Positions 14,536 to 22,063 of a DNA stretch of 22,063 nt are shown in pieces (the first letter of the stretch is position 1; the number at the start of each line of letters is the position of its first letter). A model generated the notes under the pieces. The model saw only the letters and a program-made list of their open reading frames with translations, was not told the origin of the DNA and searched no databases. Source of the stretch: DASPJL01 sp035628645 (GTDB lineage Bacteria; Bacteroidota; Bacteroidia; Cytophagales; Cyclobacteriaceae); assembly GCA_035628645.1 (NCBI GenBank), contig DASPJL010000058.1:1-22063 (forward strand), in the 5' to 3' direction. The position numbers were made by a program, and so were the translations under genes.

Positions 14536-14858
14536 TATGTATTTTTTTAATTATATTTATTTCCCTTTTTCTTAAAAAAGTACCTCGCTTCTTGGTTTTC
14601 CCGGTATGAAAGATTGACATCCCATCCCTTTTCTTTTATTGGTATGCAGATAAAAGGGGGATTCGATTTAAAACAGACGAGACTTTTTATTTAAGAGGTT
14701 TAAGAATTAACAATGATTCAAAAAGTAGACAATAAAAATTTCTAAATATTTATAAATCAAGCATAAATTTTAAAATATGAATATTTTTTTGTTAATTCTG
14801 CCTTCTTTTTAAAGCTGCAAGGTTACATTTTCGCCTAATTGCTACAAAGAGTAAGTAA
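14536..14858. other. 323-bp gap before the histidine kinase gene
   Basis: The middle (about 14577-14715) is richer in G and C than its flanks. It contains a perfect stem CTTTTAT (14633-14639) / ATAAAAG (14650-14656) with a 10-base loop. Open frames with protein-like composition but no start codon run through it on both strands (for example minus 14690-14547). The downstream 140 bases are very AT-rich and should hold the kinase promoter, but no TAnnTTTG match was found. Confidence 0.4.
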
Positions 14859-14873
14859 TTGATATATGAAAAA

Positions 14874-16943
14874 ATGAACACTAATAAGGGAATATCCATT
14901 CTTGTTTATACTTTTATCCTGTTTGGAGCAGCTCCCGCTATTGCTCAGATATCTAAACTTTCTGAGTTGGAAAATCAATTAAAATCAATTTCCAATGATG
15001 ATGCTTCTGTTGACCTGCTAAATGAACTTTCCTTTGAATATTATAGCCCTGATCCGATTAAAAGTAAGGATTATGCTGAAAGGGCATTAAAAATGGCAGA
15101 AGCAATCCAATATGCTGAAGGAATTGCTACCAGTTATAGAAATATTGGAAATTTTTTTTGGACTCAGGGAGACTATGATAAAGCGTTGGAGTATAGTTTC
15201 AAGTCTTTAAAAAAGCTTGAGGAAAATGAAGGATCTGTCAGAGAGATAGCCAGAAGTTATAATAGTATTGCCTTGGTTTATCGTGACTTAAAGAACTACA
15301 ATTCTGCTTTGAATTTCTTCTTTAAATCGCTGGATATATTCAAAGAAATACAAGACAAGGAAAGAATTGGAATATTATACAATAACATAGGCGGCTTGTA
15401 TGTACGTCAGAAAAAATACAGAGAGGCCCTCGTTAATCTTCTCAAAGCCAATAAATTATTTAAACAATTAAACGACCAACACCGGCTAGCAACCAATTTA
15501 AATAACATAGGATACCTTTTTCTCCAGGAAGGAAACTTTAAAGGGGCGTTTAATTACCTGAGGAAAGCCTACCAAATTGACAGCCTGTTGAACGACAAGG
15601 GTAGAATGGCCCTGAATTTAAATGGTATAGCCCAGGCATATAGGATAAAAAAAGATTATAATTCCTCGATTGAATTTCATACACAAGCCTTGTCCATCGC
15701 GGAAGAAATAGGGATAAAAGAAGAAATTAAAAATGCCTATAAAGGAATGGCTGAGACCTATGCCGAAGCCAATGACCATAAGCAGGCGTATCAATATTAT
15801 GAAAAGTATCATAATTTATATGATATACTGCAGAATGAGCAAATCCATAAGAACAAGCGTCAAATTGAAGCCATGTATGAATCCGAAAGGAAGCAAGCTG
15901 AAATCGACTTGCTGATTAAAAACAGGCAATTGCAACATACAGAGCTTCAGAAAGAGAAATTAATTAAAAATTCCCTGATCGGCGCTTTTATAGCCCTGTC
16001 TTTTATTGCTCTTATTCTGTTTATTGGCATTGCTCAAAAGCATAGGATTAATAAGAAGTTACAGGATCAGAAATCCGAAATTCAGCTAAAAAATGAGGAC
16101 CTGACTTTAAAGAATCTGGAGATAACCAAACAACGTGACGAGATAACTTCACAAACAAAAGATATCCATCAAAAGACTGAAGATCTGGAAAAGGCTCTGG
16201 CTGAAATTAGTCAACAAAAAGAGGCTCTAATGCAGCTTAATGGTACTAAAGATAAATTCTTCAGTATAGTGGCTCATGATATTAAAAGCCCTCTCGACTC
16301 ACTCAGCGCTTTTGCCAGCCTTTTGGCAAATTATATTGAAAATATGAGCAAGGAGGAGATAAAGATCATTGCTGCCAATTTGGATCAATCGGTTAAAAAT
16401 ACTCTTCAGCTTACTGAAAATCTATTGACATGGGCAAGGTCACAAATGAATAACCTCAACTATGATCCAATTGCCGTCAATATCAATGACATTATCGAAC
16501 AGAAAATAGGCTTATTCAAATTAATAGCAATCAATAAAAAAATTGAGATCGTTACCGAATTGTGTCCAGATATAATGCTGTTTGCTGACGAAAATCATTT
16601 TCGTTTTATCCTAAGGAACCTCATCTCAAATGCCTTAAAGTTCACTATGCCTAATGGAAAGGTCGTCATTAAATGCAGGGATATGGGAGAATATGCTGAG
16701 GTTTCTGTTAGTGATGACGGAGTAGGAATTAGCCCTGAAATTCTTCCAAAAATTTTTAGAATAGATACTAAAATAAGCACCAGGGGTACAGCAGGCGAAA
16801 AAGGAACAGGGCTTGGGCTTTTACTCTGCAAGGAATTCGTAGAAAAGAACGGAGGGAAAATTAAAGTTGAAAGCGAAGTATCTAGGGGAAGCAAATTCTC
16901 ATTTACTTTAAAAAAAGCAGAAGTACTTGAAATTAATGGCTAA
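14874..16943 (+). CDS. TPR-containing sensor histidine kinase
   Basis: A 689-aa membrane histidine kinase counted from ATG 14874; a TTG five codons earlier is less likely. A signal peptide (about 1-24, ending AIAQ) exports a periplasmic region of roughly six TPR-like helical repeats (about 40-320; units such as YDKALEYSFKSLKKLEE). A short coiled coil, a transmembrane helix (about 366-388) and a long coiled coil (about 390-455) follow. The DHp helix has the phosphoacceptor H468 in FSIVAHDIKSPL. The ATPase domain has N-box N582/N586, DDGVG (614-618) and GTGLGL (644-649). It is an orphan: no response regulator or receiver domain lies nearby. Such TPR kinases are frequent in Bacteroidota; the signal is unknown. 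Confidence 0.93.
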   Translation: MNTNKGISILVYTFILFGAAPAIAQISKLSELENQLKSISNDDASVDLLNELSFEYYSPDPIKSKDYAERALKMAEAIQYAEGIATSYRNIGNFFWTQGDYDKALEYSFKSLKKLEENEGSVREIARSYNSIALVYRDLKNYNSALNFFFKSLDIFKEIQDKERIGILYNNIGGLYVRQKKYREALVNLLKANKLFKQLNDQHRLATNLNNIGYLFLQEGNFKGAFNYLRKAYQIDSLLNDKGRMALNLNGIAQAYRIKKDYNSSIEFHTQALSIAEEIGIKEEIKNAYKGMAETYAEANDHKQAYQYYEKYHNLYDILQNEQIHKNKRQIEAMYESERKQAEIDLLIKNRQLQHTELQKEKLIKNSLIGAFIALSFIALILFIGIAQKHRINKKLQDQKSEIQLKNEDLTLKNLEITKQRDEITSQTKDIHQKTEDLEKALAEISQQKEALMQLNGTKDKFFSIVAHDIKSPLDSLSAFASLLANYIENMSKEEIKIIAANLDQSVKNTLQLTENLLTWARSQMNNLNYDPIAVNINDIIEQKIGLFKLIAINKKIEIVTELCPDIMLFADENHFRFILRNLISNALKFTMPNGKVVIKCRDMGEYAEVSVSDDGVGISPEILPKIFRIDTKISTRGTAGEKGTGLGLLLCKEFVEKNGGKIKVESEVSRGSKFSFTLKKAEVLEING

Positions 16944-17157
16944 GAATTTATACTTCAATCAAAACTTGCGGGATATTTACCTTCCTGGAAATGTTAGCTG
17001 AATCAATTCAAATCTTTTCAATGCCTCCCCGGCAGAGATTCATGGAGTAAATCAAAGTCCTATAAAAGCAAATATTTTTTGAAATGATTTCTTAAAATTC
17101 TCCCGCTTCTTTTTTAAACATATTTTATGCCATCCAGTTTAAATAACAAAAACGGGT

Positions 17158-18423
17158 ATGGTTACACTGGATGCAATTCAATCTTTAATAAAACGATATA
17201 GAAAAGTACGGGGTATCACCGAGCGGCTTTGTAAAAATTTAGAAACTGAGGATTATGTAATCCAACCTATTGATTTTGTGAGTCCTCCTAAATGGCATTT
17301 GGCCCACACTACGTGGTTTTTTGAAACTATAATTCTTCAAAAATTCATGAAAGACTATATGGTATTTCACGAATCCTATAATTATATCTTCAATTCGTAT
17401 TATGAGTCTTTAGGTCCCAGGGTTGGAAGAGAATACAGAGGTACACTTTCAAGACCAACCGTAAAAGATATCAGGGATTACAGGGCTTATGTGGACGAAA
17501 ACATGAGAATATTATTTCAGCATGAGTTTCTTCCCGAAACCCTTATGGAACTGGTTGAACTGGGAATACAGCATGAACAGCAACACCAGGAACTCCTCAT
17601 TTATGATATAAAATACATCCTTTTTTCTAATCCGCTTAAGCCTGCCTACTTCCATCATATTCCTGTTACGCTTTCATCCAATGCACTTGTACCCGATCTG
17701 GAATTCAAAGATTATTCAGGTGGTATGAAGTTTCTTGGAATGAATGAAGAAGGATTTGCCTGGGATAATGAAAAGCCTTACCACAAGGTCTATTTTGAAA
17801 ATTTTAAAGTCGCAAACCGGTTAATCACAAACGGAGAGTATTTGGAATTTATACAGGACAAAGGATATGAAGATTATCGGTTATGGTTAGATGATGGTTT
17901 CAAATGTATAAAAGAAAAGAACATTAAAGCGCCGCTGTATTGGACGGAGAAAGATGGAGAATGGATGGAATTTACCTTATATGGCCTTCAGGTACTGAAT
18001 CCGGCGTTGCCAGTATGTCATATGAGCTTTTATGAAGCCGTTGCTTTTGCTACCTGGAAGGGCAAGCGATTGTTAACAGAGGCAGAATGGGAAACGGTAG
18101 CGAAAGCAAATGAATCCTCAAAAAAATCGGGCAATTTTATGGAGTCTGATTTTTTTCATCCACGAGTGTTAAACACCGATGGAAGAGTAAATCAATTGTT
18201 CGGGGATGTATGGGAATGGACCTCTAGTTCTTATCAACCATATCCCGGTTATCAACCTTATGATGGACCTTTGTCCGAATACAATGGCAAATTTATGATC
18301 AACCAGGTCGTATTAAGGGGAGGCTCCTGCGCTACTCCAAAAGATCACATTCGAGCAACTTACCGAAACTTCTTTCAACCCGAGCACCGATGGCTTTTTT
18401 CAGGGATAAGACTGGGGGAATAG
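17158..18423 (+). CDS. egtB: Ergothioneine biosynthesis sulfoxide synthase EgtB
   Basis: A 421-aa non-heme iron enzyme that joins hercynine to a thiol (cysteine or gamma-glutamylcysteine) with O2, forming the sulfoxide precursor of ergothioneine. The N-terminal DinB-like domain provides the three-His iron site: H50 in WHLAHTTWF, then H139 and H143 in HEQQHQE. GPRVGREYRGTLSRPT (about 86-101) is the substrate-binding loop. From about 185 a formylglycine-generating-enzyme-type domain follows, with LLTEAEWE, FGDVWEWTSS and VVLRGGSCATP. Y81-Y82 lie where the tyrosine pair of the Chloracidobacterium EgtB would fall, judged by offset from memory. egtD follows after 28 bases. No C-terminal methyltransferase is fused, so it is not OvoA. 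Confidence 0.95.
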   Translation: MVTLDAIQSLIKRYRKVRGITERLCKNLETEDYVIQPIDFVSPPKWHLAHTTWFFETIILQKFMKDYMVFHESYNYIFNSYYESLGPRVGREYRGTLSRPTVKDIRDYRAYVDENMRILFQHEFLPETLMELVELGIQHEQQHQELLIYDIKYILFSNPLKPAYFHHIPVTLSSNALVPDLEFKDYSGGMKFLGMNEEGFAWDNEKPYHKVYFENFKVANRLITNGEYLEFIQDKGYEDYRLWLDDGFKCIKEKNIKAPLYWTEKDGEWMEFTLYGLQVLNPALPVCHMSFYEAVAFATWKGKRLLTEAEWETVAKANESSKKSGNFMESDFFHPRVLNTDGRVNQLFGDVWEWTSSSYQPYPGYQPYDGPLSEYNGKFMINQVVLRGGSCATPKDHIRATYRNFFQPEHRWLFSGIRLGE

Positions 18424-18451
18424 ATGATGAACATTGAATTGTAAGTGTTAA

Positions 18452-19489
18452 ATGAAGGCGAATCACCATAAAAAAATGAGTCCTAATACTTCTTCCTTAA
18501 AAACCAGAATCAAAATTATAGAAATTGATGAAGTGCAAAATGCAGGGAAGGATCAATTTGCCCTTGATGTTTTGAAAGGCTTGACCAGTAAAAACAAATC
18601 ACTTCCGTCCAAGTATTTTTATGATGAAACAGGGTCAGAGTTGTTTAAAAAAATCACCGACCTCAAAGAATACTATCTCACGCAGGCTGAATTTGAAATT
18701 TTAGATACTTTTAAAGAAATTATCGCTGGATATATCAGAAAGTATTCTTTTAATTTTGTTGAGTTGGGATCAGGAGATGGAAGAAAGACAAAGATATTGC
18801 TAAAACATTTTGTAAATAAAAAATTAAGTTTTGAATATTTTCCATTAGATATTTCCAAAGCCTCTTTAGAAGACCTTCTCACAAACCTTCAAACAGAAAT
18901 TAAAGAACTTAAGGCTACCGGACTGTCAGGGGACTATTTTCATGGAATAAAAAAACTTTCCCTCCTAAACGAAAAGCCCAATCTGGTACTGTTTCTCGGT
19001 TCCAATATCGGGAATTTTAAACCGGGGCAAGCATTCGATTTTATGGTAAATCTTTGGGAATCTCTTTCCAGAGGGGATTTAATTTTAATTGGATTTGATT
19101 TAGTTAAGGACGAGAGTATTTTGTTAAATGCTTACAAAGATCCCTATGGTATTACCTCTCTTTTTAACCTGAATCTTTTAGATCGAATTAACACTGAGCT
19201 GGAAGGAGACTTTGACGTTGTCAGTTTTAAGCATTACGCGTATTATAACCCTGTAGATCAGGTGATGAAAAGCTATTTATTAAGTCAGAAAGAGCAAGTA
19301 GTAACCATTAGAAAGCTAAAAAAACGAATCCATTTTGAATACATGGAACCCATATTTACAGAAAGTTCTTATAAATATACCTTTGAAAAAATAAAAAAAT
19401 TAAGCAATGAAACAGGTTTCAAGCTTATGGAAATTTTTCAGGATAAAAACAAGTATTTTATGAACGTCCTACTGAAATGCGTTAAGTGA
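18452..19489 (+). CDS. egtD: L-histidine N-alpha-methyltransferase EgtD
   Basis: A 345-aa cytoplasmic SAM-dependent enzyme that trimethylates histidine to hercynine, the first step of ergothioneine synthesis. LPSKYFYDETGSELF (51-65) and LKEYYLTQAE are EgtD hallmarks near the histidine site. ELGSGDG (104-110) is the SAM-binding motif, followed by the acidic FPLDIS strand end. LFLGSNIGNF and the LIGFDLVKD segment complete the Rossmann-like core, and the C-terminal beta-rich lid ends NVLLKCVK. The length is typical. The start is the first ATG; Met 9 is an alternative. It works with the upstream egtB; the lyase step (EgtE) and any egtA or egtC are not in the window. Confidence 0.96.
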   Translation: MKANHHKKMSPNTSSLKTRIKIIEIDEVQNAGKDQFALDVLKGLTSKNKSLPSKYFYDETGSELFKKITDLKEYYLTQAEFEILDTFKEIIAGYIRKYSFNFVELGSGDGRKTKILLKHFVNKKLSFEYFPLDISKASLEDLLTNLQTEIKELKATGLSGDYFHGIKKLSLLNEKPNLVLFLGSNIGNFKPGQAFDFMVNLWESLSRGDLILIGFDLVKDESILLNAYKDPYGITSLFNLNLLDRINTELEGDFDVVSFKHYAYYNPVDQVMKSYLLSQKEQVVTIRKLKKRIHFEYMEPIFTESSYKYTFEKIKKLSNETGFKLMEIFQDKNKYFMNVLLKCVK

Positions 19490-19675
19490 TAATTTTAACC
19501 ATGTAATAAAAATTCAGTTTTTGGCTTAGAATTTGATAAAAAGAGGAAGTCTAAAAAAAATATTCAGCAAATTGTTTGTCAGGTTAGGATAAAGAAAGTT
19601 TAACTCAGCTTAGCTTTACAACTGGAATTTGCGTTTAAGCATTAGCAATTCAGCCTTGTTAACTTCTACTAATTA

Positions 19676-22063
19676 ATGGAAAGAATATTACAAAAAATAG
19701 GTTTTTTATTTTTTACACAATTTATCTATCTAAGTTCCTTTGCTCAGCTAGATGTCCCGGATAATTTAACCGCTGTCCCTGAATCATCTTCGAGAATAAC
19801 CCTGGAATGGACAGCGAGTACGGATAATGTTGACAATTATGGAATAGAACGCTCAGAATCAGAAACTGAAGGATGGTTGGAAATAGACGTTATCAACGGA
19901 AACAGGACGTCCTATCAGGATCAGGGATTAACAAGCGGAATTACTTACTATTATAGGATAAGGGCCATTACTACTTTAGAAAATTCAGCATACTCCAATA
20001 TAGCCAATGCCACTACTTTTAGTGCTCCGCAAGCGCCCACTGCAACAGTTGCAACCGATATAAGCCAGACAAGTTTTACTGCCAACTGGACTTTAGTTGC
20101 CGAGGCTACAAGTTATGAACTTGATGTATCTGTGGATGAATTTGTTAGTTTTATTCCCGGATATGAGGCTTTGTCTGTAACTGAATCTGCTTATAATGTA
20201 ACAGGTCTGGAACCTGGTACTCCTTATAAATATAGGGTAAGGGCTGTCAATGCCAACGGAATATCAGTAAATTCAGAAAATATTTTGGTAACTACGGCAG
20301 TGCCGACACCACCACCTGCTCCTACCGCAACCGCATCCACTGACATAAGCCAGACGGGTTTTACGGCCAATTGGTCATCTGTTACAGAAGCGACTGCATA
20401 TGAATTGGATGTTTCAGGAAATAGCTTTGCATCTATGATACCCGGATACGATGCTTTAACAGTATCAAATACCACTCAAACTGTTTCCGGTCTTGCACCG
20501 GCTACTTTTTATGAATATAGGGTCAGAGCAATAAATGCGGATGGTGAATCAGAGAGTTCTAATGTTATTTCCGTAACAACGGAAAATGTTCCGCCTCCAC
20601 CCCCGGCTCCTACCGCAACTTTTGCCACCAATATCGAAACCACCAGTTTTACCGCCAATTGGACACCGATTGATGAAGCAACAGGATATGAGCTGGATGT
20701 TTCAGGAAATAATTTTGCATCGCTTATTCCGGGTTACGATGCCTTGGCAGTATCAAGTACTTCACATAATGTTACCAACCTGGAACCCTCCACGCCTTAT
20801 AAGTATAAAGTAAGGGCCGTAAATGAAAATGGGATATCCGTAAGCTCCAATGAGATAGAAGCAACCACAGAAGATCTTCCGCCGCCTGAGACACCAACAG
20901 GATTTGCAGCTAACGCATTTTCCTCAAATCAAATAGATTTATCCTGGATGGATAATTCAGATGAAGATAATTATATTTTGGAATGGAGTGCAGATGGAAA
21001 TGACCCTTGGACTGCATTCCCTGCAATAGATCCTAATACTTTAACTTTTTCACATACTGGTCTAGCGGAAAATACGACCTATTACTATAGATTAACCGCT
21101 GTAAATGCAGAAGGACCTTCTGGATATGCTACTGCCAATGCAACAACGCTGGCAACAATACCAGTCACTCCAGCTAATTTAACAGCCACAACGGCTTCAT
21201 CTACTCAGATCAATTTAAGCTGGGATAATAATGCTACCAATGAAACAGGGTATATCATCGAAGGAGGTACAACAGCAGGCGGTCCTTATACTCAAATAGC
21301 TACAACAGGAGCAAATGTAACAACTTATCAAAATACAGGGCTTTCAGGAAATACCACTTATTATTACATAGTAAAAGCAACAAACTCAGCCGGTGCTTCA
21401 AGTGCATCAAATGAGGCGAGTGCTACTACTCCGGCAGTGGTTACAGTTCCGCCTGCTCCAGCCAATCTTACTGCCACAGCAATTTCCTCAACCAGAATAG
21501 ATTTAGAGTGGGATGACACGCCAAATGAAACAGGTTATATTATAGAAAGAGGTACAACAACAGGAGGCCCATATACAGAAATAGCTACAACAGGAGCAAA
21601 TGTAACAACTTATCAAAATACCGGACTTTCAGGAAGTACCACTTATTATTATGTAGTAAGGGCAGAAAACTCAGCTGGACCTTCAGGAGCATCAAATGAG
21701 GCAGGCGCTACTACTCCGGCTGTGGTTACAGTTCCGCCTGTTCCAACTAACCTGACAGCCACAGCAATTTCCTCAACCAGAATAGATTTAGAGTGGGATG
21801 ACACGCCAAATGAAACAGGGTATATCATCGAAAGAGGTACAACATCAGGTGGTCCTTATACTCAAATCGCTACTCCAGAAGCAGATGCCACCACTTTTCA
21901 AAATACCGGACTTTCAGGGAATACCACTTACTATTACGTAGTAAAAGCAACAAACTCAGCAGGTACATCCGGTGCCTCAAATGAAGCGAATGCTAAGACT
22001 CCTGCAGTAGTTACCATTCCAACTAAACCTAGTGGGTTAACCGCAACGGCTGTTTCAACAGAA
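19676..22063 (+). CDS. Large exported fibronectin type III repeat protein, 3' end outside window
   Basis: An ORF with no stop from ATG 19676 to the window edge (796 codons). Residues 1-24 are a signal peptide ending SSFAQ. The rest is a chain of fibronectin type III-like domains of about 95 residues: one divergent unit (about 25-115), three of one type (each with TSFTANW or TGFTANW, YELDV, IPGY and a YKYRVRAVN-like strand), one intermediate unit (opening PPPETPTGF), three of another type (opening NLTAT, with NETGYII, GGPYT, TYQNTGLSG) and the start of a ninth (GLTATAVS). Linkers are Pro-rich. Such arrays space out catalytic or adhesive domains in Bacteroidota secreted proteins; a T9SS sorting domain beyond the edge would be expected but is not seen. 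Confidence 0.9.
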   Translation, partial: MERILQKIGFLFFTQFIYLSSFAQLDVPDNLTAVPESSSRITLEWTASTDNVDNYGIERSESETEGWLEIDVINGNRTSYQDQGLTSGITYYYRIRAITTLENSAYSNIANATTFSAPQAPTATVATDISQTSFTANWTLVAEATSYELDVSVDEFVSFIPGYEALSVTESAYNVTGLEPGTPYKYRVRAVNANGISVNSENILVTTAVPTPPPAPTATASTDISQTGFTANWSSVTEATAYELDVSGNSFASMIPGYDALTVSNTTQTVSGLAPATFYEYRVRAINADGESESSNVISVTTENVPPPPPAPTATFATNIETTSFTANWTPIDEATGYELDVSGNNFASLIPGYDALAVSSTSHNVTNLEPSTPYKYKVRAVNENGISVSSNEIEATTEDLPPPETPTGFAANAFSSNQIDLSWMDNSDEDNYILEWSADGNDPWTAFPAIDPNTLTFSHTGLAENTTYYYRLTAVNAEGPSGYATANATTLATIPVTPANLTATTASSTQINLSWDNNATNETGYIIEGGTTAGGPYTQIATTGANVTTYQNTGLSGNTTYYYIVKATNSAGASSASNEASATTPAVVTVPPAPANLTATAISSTRIDLEWDDTPNETGYIIERGTTTGGPYTEIATTGANVTTYQNTGLSGSTTYYYVVRAENSAGPSGASNEAGATTPAVVTVPPVPTNLTATAISSTRIDLEWDDTPNETGYIIERGTTSGGPYTQIATPEADATTFQNTGLSGNTTYYYVVKATNSAGTSGASNEANAKTPAVVTIPTKPSGLTATAVSTE
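21166..22063 (+). repeat. 285-bp tandem DNA repeats encoding fibronectin domains
   Basis: Repeat boundaries (GTTCCGCC or ATTCC) fall at 21446, 21731 and 22016, exactly 285 bp apart; the unit before is 288 bp. The 62 bp at 21473-21534 are identical to 21758-21819. Other blocks are shared between different pairs, indicating recombination between copies. Confidence 0.85.

Noticed and set aside
18424..18451. Possible fourth 7-bp repeat in the egtB-egtD spacer
   Set aside because: Only about four units, and just one or two columns are constant; in AT-rich DNA this is too easily random.
20224..20813. Separate small frames on both strands within the fibronectin region
   Set aside because: The plus-strand frame from 19676 is open through the whole region with consistent domain repeats, so these are shadows.
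21446..22063. CRISPR-like or VNTR array
   Set aside because: Repeats are 285 bp, in frame and encode protein domains; there are no short repeats with unique spacers.
1..22063. A defence island or mobile element around vapBC
   Set aside because: No transposase, integrase, restriction or other defence genes, tRNA or attachment-site duplications were seen; vapBC sits alone among housekeeping genes.

Overview
The window is AT-rich chromosomal DNA that most likely comes from a member of the Bacteroidota, probably a Cytophagales-type environmental aerobe. This is inferred from three things: a type IX secretion (T9SS)-like C-terminal domain, promoter elements of the form TAnnTTTG in front of several genes, and start codons that mostly lack a Shine-Dalgarno sequence. 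It is largely ordinary core and accessory DNA. There is no prophage, complete insertion sequence, CRISPR array, rRNA or tRNA.

Layout. 1-2619 (+): a metal-efflux pair, the 3' part of a NicO/UreH-like membrane transporter followed by a P1B-2 (Zn/Cd/Pb-type) ATPase. 2799-3851 (+): rlmN, convergent with a DUF4397 lipoprotein (3975-4694, -). 5138-9692 (-): a run of minus-strand genes: UDP-galactopyranose mutase, a frameshifted small ORF, an NlpC/P60 hydrolase, a DinB-fold protein, an alpha/beta hydrolase, a small HExxH membrane protein and a half-size EamA-like protein. 9866-12594 (+): a small cytochrome b5-like protein, then panB, a PP1-type phosphatase and an exported protein of unknown function, the last three tightly packed. 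12794-13333 (+): a conserved-looking protein with a tudor/CarD-like N-terminus. 13351-13922 (-): a VapBC toxin-antitoxin operon whose antitoxin is only 59 aa. 14161-14535 (+): a tiny exported protein that is almost entirely a T9SS-type sorting domain. 14874-16943 (+): a TPR sensor histidine kinase. 17158-19489 (+): egtB-egtD for ergothioneine. 19676 to the window end (+): a large exported fibronectin type III repeat protein that runs off the edge.

The clearest functional units are metal efflux, ergothioneine synthesis (EgtD makes hercynine, EgtB adds the sulfur) and vapBC. The observations most worth following up are not standard genes. Degenerate tandem repeats with an exact 7-bp period occur in three separate intergenic spaces. 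Two genes (rlmN and vapB) have TAAATTTG ending exactly four bases before the start codon, implying leaderless mRNA. A small ORF upstream of glf is restored to 66 aa by removing one base from a homopolymer. The fibronectin repeats are mosaics of one another at DNA level. I found no convincing wholly new multi-gene system.
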